Below are positions 45,012 to 54,555 of a DNA stretch of 64,000 bases, one piece after another; the stretch's first letter is position 1, and the number at the start of each line of letters is the position of its first letter. Origin of the DNA: Candidatus Gastranaerophilales bacterium (lineage in GTDB: Bacteria > Cyanobacteriota > Vampirovibrionia > Gastranaerophilales > Gastranaerophilaceae); contig JAFYOU010000014.1 of the NCBI GenBank assembly GCA_017560095.1, positions 1 to 64,000 of the forward strand, given 5' to 3'. Both the position numbers and the translations under genes were made by a program. Below the pieces are notes generated by a model. That model had not been told where the DNA came from, made no database searches, and saw only the letters and a list, made by a program, of their open reading frames with translations.

Positions 45012-46118
45012 TTAAATCAAAACTAAATTGTCTTTAATTACCACATCATCATCAAATTTATAACCCAAAATCTCTGTTATTCTATCAGAATGTTGCCCTT
45101 TTATCTTTTCAATATCTGATGAATCATAACTTGAAATTCCTCTTGCAAATTCCAGGCCTTCTTCGTCAAATATTGAAACAATTTCTCCTCGCTGAAATTT
45201 GCCTTGAACATCAACTATTCCAATACTTAATAAGCTTTTTTGATTATCAATAATAGCTTTTTTTGCACCTTCATTTACAATTAAAGACCCCATGATATTG
45301 GTAGCATATGCAATCCAGCGTTTTTTATGAGATAAATTATTATTTGGAATAAAGGTTGTCCCTATTTCATCATCAAATATTTTTTTAATAATGTTTGGCG
45401 TCTTACCATTGACGATTTTTGCATAAAGCCCACTTGAAGTTACAACTTTTGCAGCAGTTAATTTTGTAATCATTCCACCTCTGCCACCTAACGTTGCACC
45501 ACTTGCTAAAGCTTCAATTTTTGGAGCAACACGCTCCACTTTTTTGATTAATTTAGCATCATCAAATTCTTTTGGATTTTTGTCATACAATCCATCGATA
45601 TCTGAAACCATAACTAACAAGTCGGCATCAAGCTTTGAAGCAACAATGGAAGATAATTTATCGTTATCCGAAAAACAAACATGCTCTAGTTCAGATGGCG
45701 AAACTGCATCATTTTGATTTATTATCGGAATAACTCCATTTTCAAGTAGCTTTGATAAAGTCAATCTCAAAGAAAGATATTTTTTTCTATTCGCAAAATC
45801 TTCCTCAGTCAAAAGAATCTGTGCAGTTTTTATACCATATTTTTCAAAACCGTCTTGCCAAATACTCATTAATAAAGGCTGACCAATACTAGCTGCCGCT
45901 TGCTTTAAGGTAGTAGAGCCCGATGTATCAATTCCAAGTTTCTTAGCGCCTAACCCAACCGCACCGGAGGTTACAACTAAAATTTCACGACCTTGTTTGT
46001 GCAATTTTGAAATATCTTCAATAAACGAATACAAATGAGAAAGCGAAATTTCTCCATCTTCATTTCTTAAAATATTTGTTCCAAATTTAAAAACTATTCT
46101 TTTTGAATTTTCTATCAT
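45012..46118 (-). CDS. proB: Glutamate 5-kinase ProB
   Basis: Phosphorylates glutamate for ProA. The amino-acid kinase domain (VFKFGTNILRNEDGEIS, VTSGAVGLGAKKLG, INQNDAVSPSELEHVCFSDNDKLSSIVAS, SDIDGLYDKNPK) is followed by a C-terminal PUA domain (RGEIVSIFDEEGLEFARGISSYDSSDI). 368 aa, usual length. The start overlaps the end of ald by 4 bp. Feedback by proline is common in this family but not shown by sequence alone. Confidence 0.96.
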   Translation of the reverse strand: MIENSKRIVFKFGTNILRNEDGEISLSHLYSFIEDISKLHKQGREILVVTSGAVGLGAKKLGIDTSGSTTLKQAAASIGQPLLMSIWQDGFEKYGIKTAQILLTEEDFANRKKYLSLRLTLSKLLENGVIPIINQNDAVSPSELEHVCFSDNDKLSSIVASKLDADLLVMVSDIDGLYDKNPKEFDDAKLIKKVERVAPKIEALASGATLGGRGGMITKLTAAKVVTSSGLYAKIVNGKTPNIIKKIFDDEIGTTFIPNNNLSHKKRWIAYATNIMGSLIVNEGAKKAIIDNQKSLLSIGIVDVQGKFQRGEIVSIFDEEGLEFARGISSYDSSDIEKIKGQHSDRITEILGYKFDDDVVIKDNLVLI

Positions 46119-47251
46119 TTTAATTTAAAACCTACCAATAACTCTATTTGAGTACATTCTTCATTAAATGTTCTAGCAACATCGGCATTAGTTATAACGC
46201 CATTAAATGTAGTTACACCATTTGATAAATCATGATTTTCTTTAATAGATTCAATAATTCCTTTTTCACCTAAAGATTTTAAATATGGGTACATGGCATA
46301 TGAATACGCATATGAAGCAGTTTTAGGTACAGCTGAAGGAATATTTGGAATAGCACAATGTAATACCCCATGTTTTTCATATGTCGGGTTTTCATGTGTT
46401 GTACATCTATCAATTGTTTCAACATTTCCGCCTTGATCAATCGCAACATCCACAATTACAGAGCCTTTTTTCATTGTTTTAACTATATCTTCTGAAACTA
46501 TTTTTTCAGCCACATGGGATGGATTTAAAACACAAGTAATTAAAATATCTGCTTTTGGAACCTCTTGAGCAATACGCGCAGGATTACAATAGTGTGTTTT
46601 AATTGAAGTCCCATAAATTCCATCAATTTGAACTAATTTTTTGGGATTTACATCAAATATCGAAACATCTGCGCCCATACCAATTGCAATTTGAGCAGCA
46701 TTAAAACCGGCAACACCAGCTCCAATAATAATAACCTTACCTGGTTGAACTCCAGGAACTCCTGACAATAAAACACCAGAGCCTCCTTTATGTGATTCTA
46801 ATAATCTAGCTCCGATTTGAACCGCCAATCTACCTGCAATTTCAGACATTGGAGTTAAAAGTGGCAATTGGCCATCTTTTGTTTTAACGGATTCTGAGGC
46901 AATTGTTGTAACTTTTTTCTTCAACAATTCATAAGTTAATTTTTCCTCAACAGCCAAATGTAAATAAGAAAAAATTATCAAATCTGGTCTAAAATACTGA
47001 TATTCACATTCTTGAGGCTCTTTTACCTTAACTATAATTCTTGAATTATTCCAAACTTCACTCGCTGATTTTACAACAGTTGCTCCATTGTTAATATAAT
47101 CTTCATCGCTAAAACCTGATGTTACACCAGATCCAGATTCAATTAATACATTCAAGCCATCAGCTTGCAACATTGCAACAACATCTGGAGTAATTGCAAC
47201 CCTTGTTTCACCATCTTTTAATTCTTTAACAACACCAAAATTATATTTCAT
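46115..47251 (-). CDS. ald: Alanine dehydrogenase
   Basis: Interconverts pyruvate plus ammonia and alanine with NAD. It has the family start VVKELKDGETRVAITPDVV, pyruvate contacts R17, K75 and H98 (SYLHLA), GQLPLLTPMSEIAGRLAVQIGA, the dinucleotide loop IIIGAGVAGFNAA and the DVAIDQGGNVET motif. 378 aa. It could supply alanine for peptidoglycan (alr is at 59.9 kb) or assimilate ammonia. Encoded between rqcP (9 bp upstream) and proB. Confidence 0.95.
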   Translation of the reverse strand: MKYNFGVVKELKDGETRVAITPDVVAMLQADGLNVLIESGSGVTSGFSDEDYINNGATVVKSASEVWNNSRIIVKVKEPQECEYQYFRPDLIIFSYLHLAVEEKLTYELLKKKVTTIASESVKTKDGQLPLLTPMSEIAGRLAVQIGARLLESHKGGSGVLLSGVPGVQPGKVIIIGAGVAGFNAAQIAIGMGADVSIFDVNPKKLVQIDGIYGTSIKTHYCNPARIAQEVPKADILITCVLNPSHVAEKIVSEDIVKTMKKGSVIVDVAIDQGGNVETIDRCTTHENPTYEKHGVLHCAIPNIPSAVPKTASYAYSYAMYPYLKSLGEKGIIESIKENHDLSNGVTTFNGVITNADVARTFNEECTQIELLVGFKLK

Positions 47252-47260
47252 TTTAACCCC

Positions 47261-47512
47261 TTAATTTTCCAATATCTCTTCATAAAGCTCATTAGCCACA
47301 TTAACAGGAACATTCCCTGTTGGAACAGATAAGACTTTATATGATTTTGTTGCATTTTTGTATTCAATTGAAATAATATCTCCAACCTTTAACTGTTTAG
47401 CAGGTTTTGCAGGATTGTTATTTACAAAAACCCTTGCAGAATCGCAAACATCATTTGCAACAGTTCTTCTTTTGATTAATCTTGAAACTTTCAAAAACTT
47501 ATCTAAACGCAT
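47261..47512 (-). CDS. rqcP: S4-domain RNA-binding protein (RqcP/HslR-like)
   Basis: 83-aa S4 domain protein (MRLDKFLKVSRLIKRRTVAND ... ARVFVNNNPAKPAKQLKVGDIISI). This size and sequence match the RqcP (YlmH/HslR) family that stabilises tRNA in the exit of the 50S during ribosome-associated quality control. It lies directly after the pfkB-like kinase stop, with no gap. Confidence 0.85.
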   Translation of the reverse strand: MRLDKFLKVSRLIKRRTVANDVCDSARVFVNNNPAKPAKQLKVGDIISIEYKNATKSYKVLSVPTGNVPVNVANELYEEILEN

Positions 47513-48562
47513 CTATACCCCTATAACAGTTACTTTAAAATCAGGTTTAGATTTTAACCTCGCTTCAATTTCTTCAAATGTTAAAAATCCTTCTTGAGCA
47601 CCAAAATTAGTACAAACAGAAGCAGAATTAATTGAAGCATATTTAAGAGATTTTTCTATATCCCAATTAAATTTATCCATTGATGCACAGAATGTTGAAG
47701 CAAAAGCATCACCAGCACCCAATGTAGATGTTACAACTGCTGGAAAAGTCGGACAAATATAGATATTTTTGCCATTATAACAATAAGCCCCATTTTTACC
47801 ATCAGTAATAACTGTTATTGTATCTGTTTCACCCCTCAAGGCTTTTAACATCTCTACCATATCAGGATGAATCATTTCTTTAGAAAATTTCTGCTCTTTT
47901 GTATCTTGCCTTAAATGTATTTTAGTAACAAGCGTCGCTTCTTCTTTGTTCATTAAAACAATTTGAGCTGTGCTTAATATCTTTGAAAAATATTTTGCGC
48001 CTTTTTTGAGCGCGGTAGTTCCTGCGTTTATTGCAAGATTAATTTTATTTTCTTTGCAAAAATTTGCTACTTTATCTAGAATTTTATTACTATTTCCACT
48101 TAATGGTGAAACATAAACCCATCTAGAATTTTTAATAGCATCAAAGTTCACTTCATTTTCATGCACATGGGCATTTGCGCCCCTATGCGCCAAAACAGTT
48201 CTATCCCCTTGAAAACTCACAAGAACAATTGAAAAACCCGTTAAGTGTTTATCAGAGTCAATCACATTCATAATATCAACCCCTGATTGAGCCAGCTTTA
48301 ATTTTATAATTGAATTTAATTCGTCATTTCCAAGTTTAATTATTGTTGAAGTCTTGCAACCTAAATTTGCTAAATTTGTTGCGGTGTTAACAGCTCCACC
48401 TCCAAGATTTTTTGAAAAATCTGCAATTTCGGTTTTAGCTCCATAAGGAAAAGACATAAACTCGCTTTTTTTCTCAATCTGGCTAACACTAACAATACTC
48501 GCAACATCAGATTGGACAAAAACATCTTGTGTGGCAGAACCTATTGTTATAAAATCATACAT
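47513..48562 (-). CDS. PfkB-family carbohydrate/nucleoside kinase
   Basis: 349-aa ribokinase-like sugar kinase with the GGGAVNTATNLANLG motif near the N-terminus and the ATP/anion-hole motif TSTLGAGDAFAST at the C-terminal end, containing the catalytic Asp. The substrate (ribose, adenosine, fructose-like) is not predictable. It is divergent from recF with 32 bp between them and is the first gene of the operon that runs through rqcP, ald, proB and proA. Confidence 0.88.
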   Translation of the reverse strand: MYDFITIGSATQDVFVQSDVASIVSVSQIEKKSEFMSFPYGAKTEIADFSKNLGGGAVNTATNLANLGCKTSTIIKLGNDELNSIIKLKLAQSGVDIMNVIDSDKHLTGFSIVLVSFQGDRTVLAHRGANAHVHENEVNFDAIKNSRWVYVSPLSGNSNKILDKVANFCKENKINLAINAGTTALKKGAKYFSKILSTAQIVLMNKEEATLVTKIHLRQDTKEQKFSKEMIHPDMVEMLKALRGETDTITVITDGKNGAYCYNGKNIYICPTFPAVVTSTLGAGDAFASTFCASMDKFNWDIEKSLKYASINSASVCTNFGAQEGFLTFEEIEARLKSKPDFKVTVIGV

Positions 48563-48594
48563 ATTCTGACTCCTTTTAATGCAATAATTATACT

Positions 48595-49686
48595 ATGAAA
48601 TTAACAAAATTAGTCTTAAAAAATTACAGAAATTACGAAAACTTTGAGTATTTGTTTTCAAAAAATAAAACATTAATCATAGGAAAAAACGCTCAAGGTA
48701 AAACAAATATATTGGAAGCTATATTTTACCTGTGTGCGCTTGATAGTGTAAGAATTAAGAAAGATAGTGAATTAATCCAATTTGAAAAAAATACAGCAAT
48801 CATTAAAGCTGAAGTATCAAAAAATGATACAGAATTAGATTTAGAAATAATTTTAAACCCGCCAAAAAATAAAATTTTAAAAGTAAATGGACTTAAAAAA
48901 ACAAAATCTTGTGATTTTTTAAGAGTTTTATCAAGCGTTAATTTCTCATCATCTGATTTGCTGCTTTTAAGAGGTGAACCTCAAAATAGAAGAAAATGGC
49001 TTGATTTGGCTATTTTTCAAGTATATCCATTATACGCTGAAAAATTAGCTAAGTTTAACAAAATTAGACTTCAAAAAGCCAATTACCTTACAAACGGAAT
49101 AATACAAAATGATATGCTTGATGTTTTTAATGAACAACTTTCAATTGCAAGCGCCAATGTTATTTACTTAAGAAAAAAATACTTACTTGAACTTGAACGT
49201 ATAGCAAAAATAAAACACAAAACAATGGCTCAAAACGAAGATTTGACAATAAAATATCAAACAATAACGGATGAGTTTTTAAATATAGAAGAACTTAAAA
49301 CTTTAATATATCAAAAATTGAATGAAATTAAACAAGATGAAATACGCCGTCAGCAATGCTTAATTGGAGCTCATAGGGATGATATTGATTTTTATATTAA
49401 TGATATTGATTCCAAAAAATACGCTTCTCAAGGCCAACAACGAACAATTGTCTTAGCGCTAAAACTAGCCGAACTTCAGATAATTAAAGAAAAAATTAAC
49501 GAAACCCCTCTTTTATTATTGGATGATGTTCTGGCAGAACTTGATAATATTCGCCAAAACTACCTTTTAAATGCAATTGAAGATGATATTCAAATGATTA
49601 TCACCTCAGTTGACACACTTGCCTTTGATGAAAAATTTTTAAAAAACGTAGACATTATAAAAGTTTCAAACGGCAAAATTATTTAG
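48595..49686 (+). CDS. recF: DNA replication and repair protein RecF
   Basis: ABC-type ATPase that helps load RecA at gaps with RecO and RecR. The 363-aa protein has Walker A GKNAQGKTN (30-38), the signature region KYASQGQQRTIVLALKLAEL, Walker B PLLLLDDVLAELD and the final TSVD switch. It is separated from dnaA/dnaN, unlike in many genomes. Its stop is 4 bp from the convergent UPF0210 gene end. Confidence 0.95.
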   Translation: MKLTKLVLKNYRNYENFEYLFSKNKTLIIGKNAQGKTNILEAIFYLCALDSVRIKKDSELIQFEKNTAIIKAEVSKNDTELDLEIILNPPKNKILKVNGLKKTKSCDFLRVLSSVNFSSSDLLLLRGEPQNRRKWLDLAIFQVYPLYAEKLAKFNKIRLQKANYLTNGIIQNDMLDVFNEQLSIASANVIYLRKKYLLELERIAKIKHKTMAQNEDLTIKYQTITDEFLNIEELKTLIYQKLNEIKQDEIRRQQCLIGAHRDDIDFYINDIDSKKYASQGQQRTIVLALKLAELQIIKEKINETPLLLLDDVLAELDNIRQNYLLNAIEDDIQMIITSVDTLAFDEKFLKNVDIIKVSNGKII

Positions 49687-49690
49687 ATTA

Positions 49691-51058
49691 TTAGTTATTT
49701 AAACTATGCAATGGCGCAGGAACTCTTCCGCCACGATTTACAAAAGCTTCAGAAGAATATGGGTTAACCTTCATAATTGGAGCAGAACCCAATAATCCTC
49801 CAAATTCAGCACTTTGTCCAATACCTTTTCCAATAACAGGAATTATTCTTACAGCCGTTGTCTTTTTATTAATCATACCAATGGCCATTTCATCAGCAAT
49901 AATGCCTGCTATTGTTGAGTTTGGAGTGTCTCCAGGAATTGCAATCATATCAAGACCAACAGAGCATACACTTGTCATTGCTTCAAGTTTATCAATTGTT
50001 AATGAACCAATGCTTGCTGCTTCTATCATGCCGGCATCTTCTGAAACTGGAATAAAAGCACCAGATAAACCCCCAACATAACTAGAGGCCATAATCCCGC
50101 CTTTTTTAACAGCATCATTGAGCATAGCTAGCGCCATTGTAGTGCCGTGGCAACCAGCATGTTCTAAGCCCATAGCTTTAAAAATTTCAGCAACACTATC
50201 ACCTTTTAGCGGTGTTGGAGCCAAAGAAAGGTCAATTATTCCAAATGGAATATCTAATTTTTTAGCTAATTTTCTTCCTATAACTTCTCCGGCGGCCGTA
50301 ATTTTAAATGCCATTTTTTTAATACAATTAGCTACTTCGCCAAAATCAGCTGTTTCTGATAATTCATTTATTGCGCTTGAAACTACCCCAGGGCCAGAAA
50401 CTCCAATATTAAGAGCACATTCTGCTTCATTTACACCACAAAATGCTCCAGCCATGAATGGATTATCTGTTACTGCATTACAAAAACATACAAACTTTGC
50501 AGCACCAATTGAATCAATATCTTTGGTTAAAATTGCGGTTTGTTTAATTACATCAGCTGTTTTTAAAACAGCATCCATATTAATTCCAGCTTTTGAAGTT
50601 CCCAAATTAACCGAAGAACAAAGTTTATTTGTTGTGGCAAGAGCTTGTGGAATTTGCTCAAAAAATCTTAAATCGCCCTTGGTAAAGCCTTTATCAACTA
50701 AAGCAGAAAAACCGCCAATAAAATCTACGCCAACTTCAGCGCCGGCTTTATCTATCATTTGAGCCAGATAAACATAATCAACATTATCGCAACTTTCTCC
50801 AATTAATGAAATTGGGGTTAGCGCAATTCTTTTGTTAACAATTGGTATAGAATATTCATTTTCAATTTCAGATGCAAAAGACACCAAGTTTGATGCATAT
50901 TTTAGAATTTTATCGTAAATTTTATTTGCTGTTTTTTTGGTATCAGTTGTGCAACAATCTCTTAAACTTAAAGAAAGGGTTGTTGTTCTGATATCTAAAT
51001 GATGGATTTTAACCATCTCAATTGTTTCTAAAATTTGTTGTTGATTAAAATTTGTCAT
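49691..51058 (-). CDS. UPF0210 / PFL-family protein
   Basis: 455 aa, matching the UPF0210 (DUF711) family that is usually encoded next to a small ACT-domain protein. Family features visible: DIRTTTLSLSLRDCC near the start, the Gly-rich VSGPGVVSSAIN and the C-terminal PAPLHSLNN end. Function is not established; it is structurally related to glycyl-radical-type PFL folds but lacks the glycyl radical loop. Follows the ACT gene after 19 bp, consistent with the known pairing. Confidence 0.9.
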   Translation of the reverse strand: MTNFNQQQILETIEMVKIHHLDIRTTTLSLSLRDCCTTDTKKTANKIYDKILKYASNLVSFASEIENEYSIPIVNKRIALTPISLIGESCDNVDYVYLAQMIDKAGAEVGVDFIGGFSALVDKGFTKGDLRFFEQIPQALATTNKLCSSVNLGTSKAGINMDAVLKTADVIKQTAILTKDIDSIGAAKFVCFCNAVTDNPFMAGAFCGVNEAECALNIGVSGPGVVSSAINELSETADFGEVANCIKKMAFKITAAGEVIGRKLAKKLDIPFGIIDLSLAPTPLKGDSVAEIFKAMGLEHAGCHGTTMALAMLNDAVKKGGIMASSYVGGLSGAFIPVSEDAGMIEAASIGSLTIDKLEAMTSVCSVGLDMIAIPGDTPNSTIAGIIADEMAIGMINKKTTAVRIIPVIGKGIGQSAEFGGLLGSAPIMKVNPYSSEAFVNRGGRVPAPLHSLNN

Positions 51059-51077
51059 ATTAACCTATACTAGCAGT

Positions 51078-51362
51078 TTACACTGTATGCATTTTATCGA
51101 ATATATCTTTTTTTTGAACCCAAATTTCCATTCCAAGTTCTTCACCCAAAGCAAGCATTGCATCTTTAAAATCTTTAAATGACACCTCTAGCTTTTCAAT
51201 GTCGCACAACATCATCATTACAAAATTATCTTGCATGATTGTTTGTTTAATATCTTCAATATTGACGTTATATTGCAAAAGTTTATTTGAAACCCCTGCA
51301 ACAATACCAACTTTGTCTTTACCTGAAACAGTAATGATGATTTGATTATCTGCATTGCTCAT
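51078..51362 (-). CDS. ACT-domain protein (UPF0237 type)
   Basis: 94-aa single ACT domain (IITVSGKDKVGIVAGVSNKLLQYNVNIEDIKQTIMQ), the UPF0237 protein normally partnered with UPF0210. ACT domains bind amino acids and regulate enzymes, but the ligand here is unknown. Overlaps the 65-aa gene's stop by one base and precedes the UPF0210 gene. Confidence 0.9.
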   Translation of the reverse strand: MSNADNQIIITVSGKDKVGIVAGVSNKLLQYNVNIEDIKQTIMQDNFVMMMLCDIEKLEVSFKDFKDAMLALGEELGMEIWVQKKDIFDKMHTV

Positions 51363-51559
51363 TATTTTACATCTTCCTTAACTACAATTAAATTATTCAT
51401 TATCTTCATTGCAACTGTTGGAAATACAACATTCTTAAGACCATCCGCAACAGAAACAACGCTTCTCGCCTTTAGGGTTACTTCCTCACCTTTATACATA
51501 AAAGTATAATCTGTATCTCTATCAGACCTGATTGTAATTTTGTTTTCTTCTTTAGACAT
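51362..51559 (-). CDS. Small protein of unknown function
   Basis: 65 aa, beta-rich, with no Cys and no TM (ITIRSDRDTDYTFMYKGEEVTLKARSVVSVADGLKNVVF). No family recognised. It overlaps deoC by 8 bp and the ACT gene by 1 bp, so it is probably translated from the deoC-65-ACT-UPF0210 transcript. Confidence 0.6.
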   Translation of the reverse strand: MSKEENKITIRSDRDTDYTFMYKGEEVTLKARSVVSVADGLKNVVFPTVAMKIMNNLIVVKEDVK

Positions 51560-52211
51560 TTCTTTCTCCTAAAATAATATCAACACCACTTGATGTTCCA
51601 AGTCTTGTAGCTCCAGCACTCACTAGTTCAAGCGCATCTTTATAATTTTTAATACCACCTGAAGCTTTAACACCAAGTCCAAATGGAGCAACTGTTTCAT
51701 ACATCAATTTAACATCTTCAACCTTAGCACCCACGCCATTTTTAACAAAACCCGTTGAAGTCTTAACAAAATTAGCACCACTTTCAGCTGCAATTTTTGA
51801 AGCTGTTGCAATTTCTTCTTTGGTCAATAAATCTGTTTCTAAAATAACTTTTAAATTATGTTTTTGGCAAACATCTTTTGTTCTTTTTATATCAAGTTCA
51901 ACTTTTCTATAATCTTTATTTTTAAGCGCTGAAATGTTTAAAACAGTATCAATCTCATCAGCACCAAGCTTTAAAGCCAATTCTGTTTGATACTGAGTCA
52001 TTTCAATAGTACTATTTGCAAGCGGAAAATTAACAACAGTTACAATTTTTGTTCTACTTCCATTCAATAGTTCTTTAGTTAATGCAATATAATTTGGGTT
52101 AATACAAACACCAAAAAAATCATATTTTACAGCATCCGCCACCATTTTTTTAATGTCTTCAACTGTAGCATTTGGTTTTAAAACTGTGTGTTCAATATAA
52201 TTGTTTATCAT
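51552..52211 (-). CDS. deoC: Deoxyribose-phosphate aldolase DeoC
   Basis: Class I aldolase cleaving 2-deoxyribose 5-phosphate to glyceraldehyde 3-phosphate and acetaldehyde. 219-aa TIM barrel with YIEHTVLKPNATVEDI, the Schiff-base segment GANFVKTSTGF and GVKASGGIKNYKDAL. Located between the D-2-hydroxyacid dehydrogenase gene (10 bp) and the 65-aa gene. Confidence 0.95.
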   Translation of the reverse strand: MINNYIEHTVLKPNATVEDIKKMVADAVKYDFFGVCINPNYIALTKELLNGSRTKIVTVVNFPLANSTIEMTQYQTELALKLGADEIDTVLNISALKNKDYRKVELDIKRTKDVCQKHNLKVILETDLLTKEEIATASKIAAESGANFVKTSTGFVKNGVGAKVEDVKLMYETVAPFGLGVKASGGIKNYKDALELVSAGATRLGTSSGVDIILGERNV

Positions 52212-52221
52212 AGCAAGCTAA

Positions 52222-53226
52222 TTATAACAAAACCAAATTTTTTGCGCCATAACTTATATCGAAAGATGAATTAATATTTTCAATTGTTATATCCAAAATT
52301 CTTTTTTGTGCTTCTTTTGTATTATAGGCATTGTGCGGAGTTATAAGAACATTTTGCAACTGCAAAAGTTTTTGATTGAAAAAAAACTTTTTAAAACAAG
52401 TTGATTTAATTCCAATATTTTTATTACATTTTTTCCAATTTTGGCATAAATACTCTTCGCACTCAACAACATCAAGTGCTGCGCCTTTGATTTTATTTTC
52501 GGCTAGTGCATAATAAAGCGCCTCACTATCAATAATTTCACCTCTTGCGGTATTAATCAAAATTGCATTTTTTTTCATCTTAGAAATTGCAATTTTATCA
52601 ATTAAATTTCTTGTATGCTCATTTAAAGGGCAATTTATTGATACAAAATCCGATTTTTTTAACAATTCATCAAGCTCAACAAAATTATAGGCTCCATTTT
52701 TATTTACATCGTAAGCTAAAACATCCATTCCAAAACCATACGCGATATTAACGACTTTTCTTCCGATTGCACCAACGCCAATTACGCCCATTGTTTTTTG
52801 AAATAATTCAATCCCTCTTAGATATTCTTGCTCAATATCTCCATTGATTATTGCTTTATGCCCTTGGATTATCTTTTTTGATAAAGCTAACAAAAGCGCA
52901 AAAACATATTCTGCAACTGTTGAATTACCGTAATTGGGAGTGTTAAAAACATAAATATTATTATTTTTGCAATATTCTAAATCAACATTAGAATATCCAA
53001 CACTCCTTAAAAATATGAACTTTAAATTTTTAAATTTAGATAATACTTTCTGATTTAATTCAGAACCAACAAAGACAGACAAAGCCTCAACATCAAAATA
53101 TTTTGAATCAACATAAACCGTTTCATTGATTAAATTTTTAAAAAAGTATGCTTCAACTTTTTCTGGCAAACGCTCTAAAAAATATTCAAGCTCATTTTTT
53201 TTAACATCATAAAAAAGTATCTTCAT
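52222..53226 (-). CDS. D-2-hydroxyacid dehydrogenase (D-lactate dehydrogenase-like)
   Basis: 334-aa NAD-dependent dehydrogenase. The cofactor domain has GVIGVGAIGRKVVNIAYGFG and the dehydrogenase motif INTARGEIIDSEALYYAL; the catalytic His sits in LITPHNAYNT, with the Arg in ILINTARGE and Glu in ECEEYL. Closest in layout to fermentative D-lactate dehydrogenase (LdhA), which would make D-lactate from pyruvate, but related substrates are possible. Confidence 0.88.
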   Translation of the reverse strand: MKILFYDVKKNELEYFLERLPEKVEAYFFKNLINETVYVDSKYFDVEALSVFVGSELNQKVLSKFKNLKFIFLRSVGYSNVDLEYCKNNNIYVFNTPNYGNSTVAEYVFALLLALSKKIIQGHKAIINGDIEQEYLRGIELFQKTMGVIGVGAIGRKVVNIAYGFGMDVLAYDVNKNGAYNFVELDELLKKSDFVSINCPLNEHTRNLIDKIAISKMKKNAILINTARGEIIDSEALYYALAENKIKGAALDVVECEEYLCQNWKKCNKNIGIKSTCFKKFFFNQKLLQLQNVLITPHNAYNTKEAQKRILDITIENINSSFDISYGAKNLVLL

Positions 53227-53282
53227 AAAAAAAATATACTTTTAATAAAATAAAAACCAATCACCAAATTGGATAAATAAAA

Positions 53283-54533
53283 TTAACATTCTTTTTTTGC
53301 TAAGAATCTCTTCATTTTATCATGATCAAAATCATTTTCCCAACGAGCAACAACAGTTGTTGCAACACAATTTCCAATTAAATTAACTGTTGTTCTTCCC
53401 ATATCCAATATTTGATCAATCCCCAGCAACACTGCAACACCAACCAAAGGAAGGCCGAAACTAGCTAAGGTTCCAGTTAAAATCACCAATGAAACTCTTG
53501 GCACACCCGCTATTCCTTTTGAAGTTAACATCAAAGTCAACATAATCATTATTTGCTGTTGTATAGAAATCTCTACACCTACAACTTGAGCACAAAATAA
53601 AGTTGCAAGCGTCAAATACATTGTTGTTCCGTCAAGATTAAAAGTATACCCCATTGGCATAACAAAACTTACAATACTTTTTGGAACTCCAAACTTTTCC
53701 ATTAATTCCATAGCCTTAGGCAATGCAGCTTCAGAGGAAGCCGTAGTAAAAGCTAACAATGCAGGATCCTTAATTGTTTTCAATAATCCCATAAATGGAA
53801 CTTTTATTATTCTACATGCAACAACCAAAACTATAGCTACAAAAATAATTAAAGAAAAATATGTTATTGCAATCAATTTCAAATAACTTACAAGAATTGC
53901 AATCCCATTTTGTCCAATAGTAGCAGACATTGCACCAAAAACACCAATTGGAGCAAATTGCATAACATATTGCGTAAATTTAAACATAATATCACAAGTG
54001 CTTTGCAAAATATCTAAAACAGGACGTGCTTTTTGCCCAACAGCGCAAACAGCAAGAGCAAAAAATATCGCAAAAACAACTATTTGCAACAAATCTCCAT
54101 TTGCCATAGCTTCAATCACGCTTTCTGGAACGCTATGCACTAAAGTTTGCGCAAAATCCATTCCGTTGGGAACATTTTTCATAGATTCGACAGCATTCAT
54201 TGAAATTGAGCTAGCATCAATTTTAAAACCAGCACCCGGTTTTAAAAGATTTGCCATAACAAGTCCTAGAACAAGAGCAATAGTTGTAGCTATTTCAAAA
54301 TAAACAATTGTTTTAAAGCCAATTTTTCCTAAATTTTTAACACTACCATGCCCTGCAATTCCCACAACCAAAGTTGCAAAAATCAAAGGAGCAATAATCA
54401 TTTTAACCATTCTTAAAAACAAATCACCTAATGGTTGCATTTTAACGGCATACTGAGGCAATAGCCAACCAAATAAAACGCCAGCCACTAATGCAATAAA
54501 AATATGCAAAGTCAGTTTTTTAGAATTTTTCAA
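53283..54533 (-). CDS. Dicarboxylate/amino acid:cation symporter (DAACS family)
   Basis: 416-aa membrane transporter of the glutamate/aspartate/C4-dicarboxylate family (GltP/DctA/GltT type). It has about eight TM helices and two hairpins; the HP1 serine-rich TASSEAALPKAME and TM7 NLDGTTMYLT motifs are intact, and the HP2 region (KGIAGVPRVSLVILTGTL) follows. Na+ or H+ coupling and the exact substrate cannot be read off. Follows glyS by 22 bp. Confidence 0.94.
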   Translation of the reverse strand: MKNSKKLTLHIFIALVAGVLFGWLLPQYAVKMQPLGDLFLRMVKMIIAPLIFATLVVGIAGHGSVKNLGKIGFKTIVYFEIATTIALVLGLVMANLLKPGAGFKIDASSISMNAVESMKNVPNGMDFAQTLVHSVPESVIEAMANGDLLQIVVFAIFFALAVCAVGQKARPVLDILQSTCDIMFKFTQYVMQFAPIGVFGAMSATIGQNGIAILVSYLKLIAITYFSLIIFVAIVLVVACRIIKVPFMGLLKTIKDPALLAFTTASSEAALPKAMELMEKFGVPKSIVSFVMPMGYTFNLDGTTMYLTLATLFCAQVVGVEISIQQQIMIMLTLMLTSKGIAGVPRVSLVILTGTLASFGLPLVGVAVLLGIDQILDMGRTTVNLIGNCVATTVVARWENDFDHDKMKRFLAKKEC

Positions 54534-54555
54534 TTACTACTCCAAATTGGAAAAT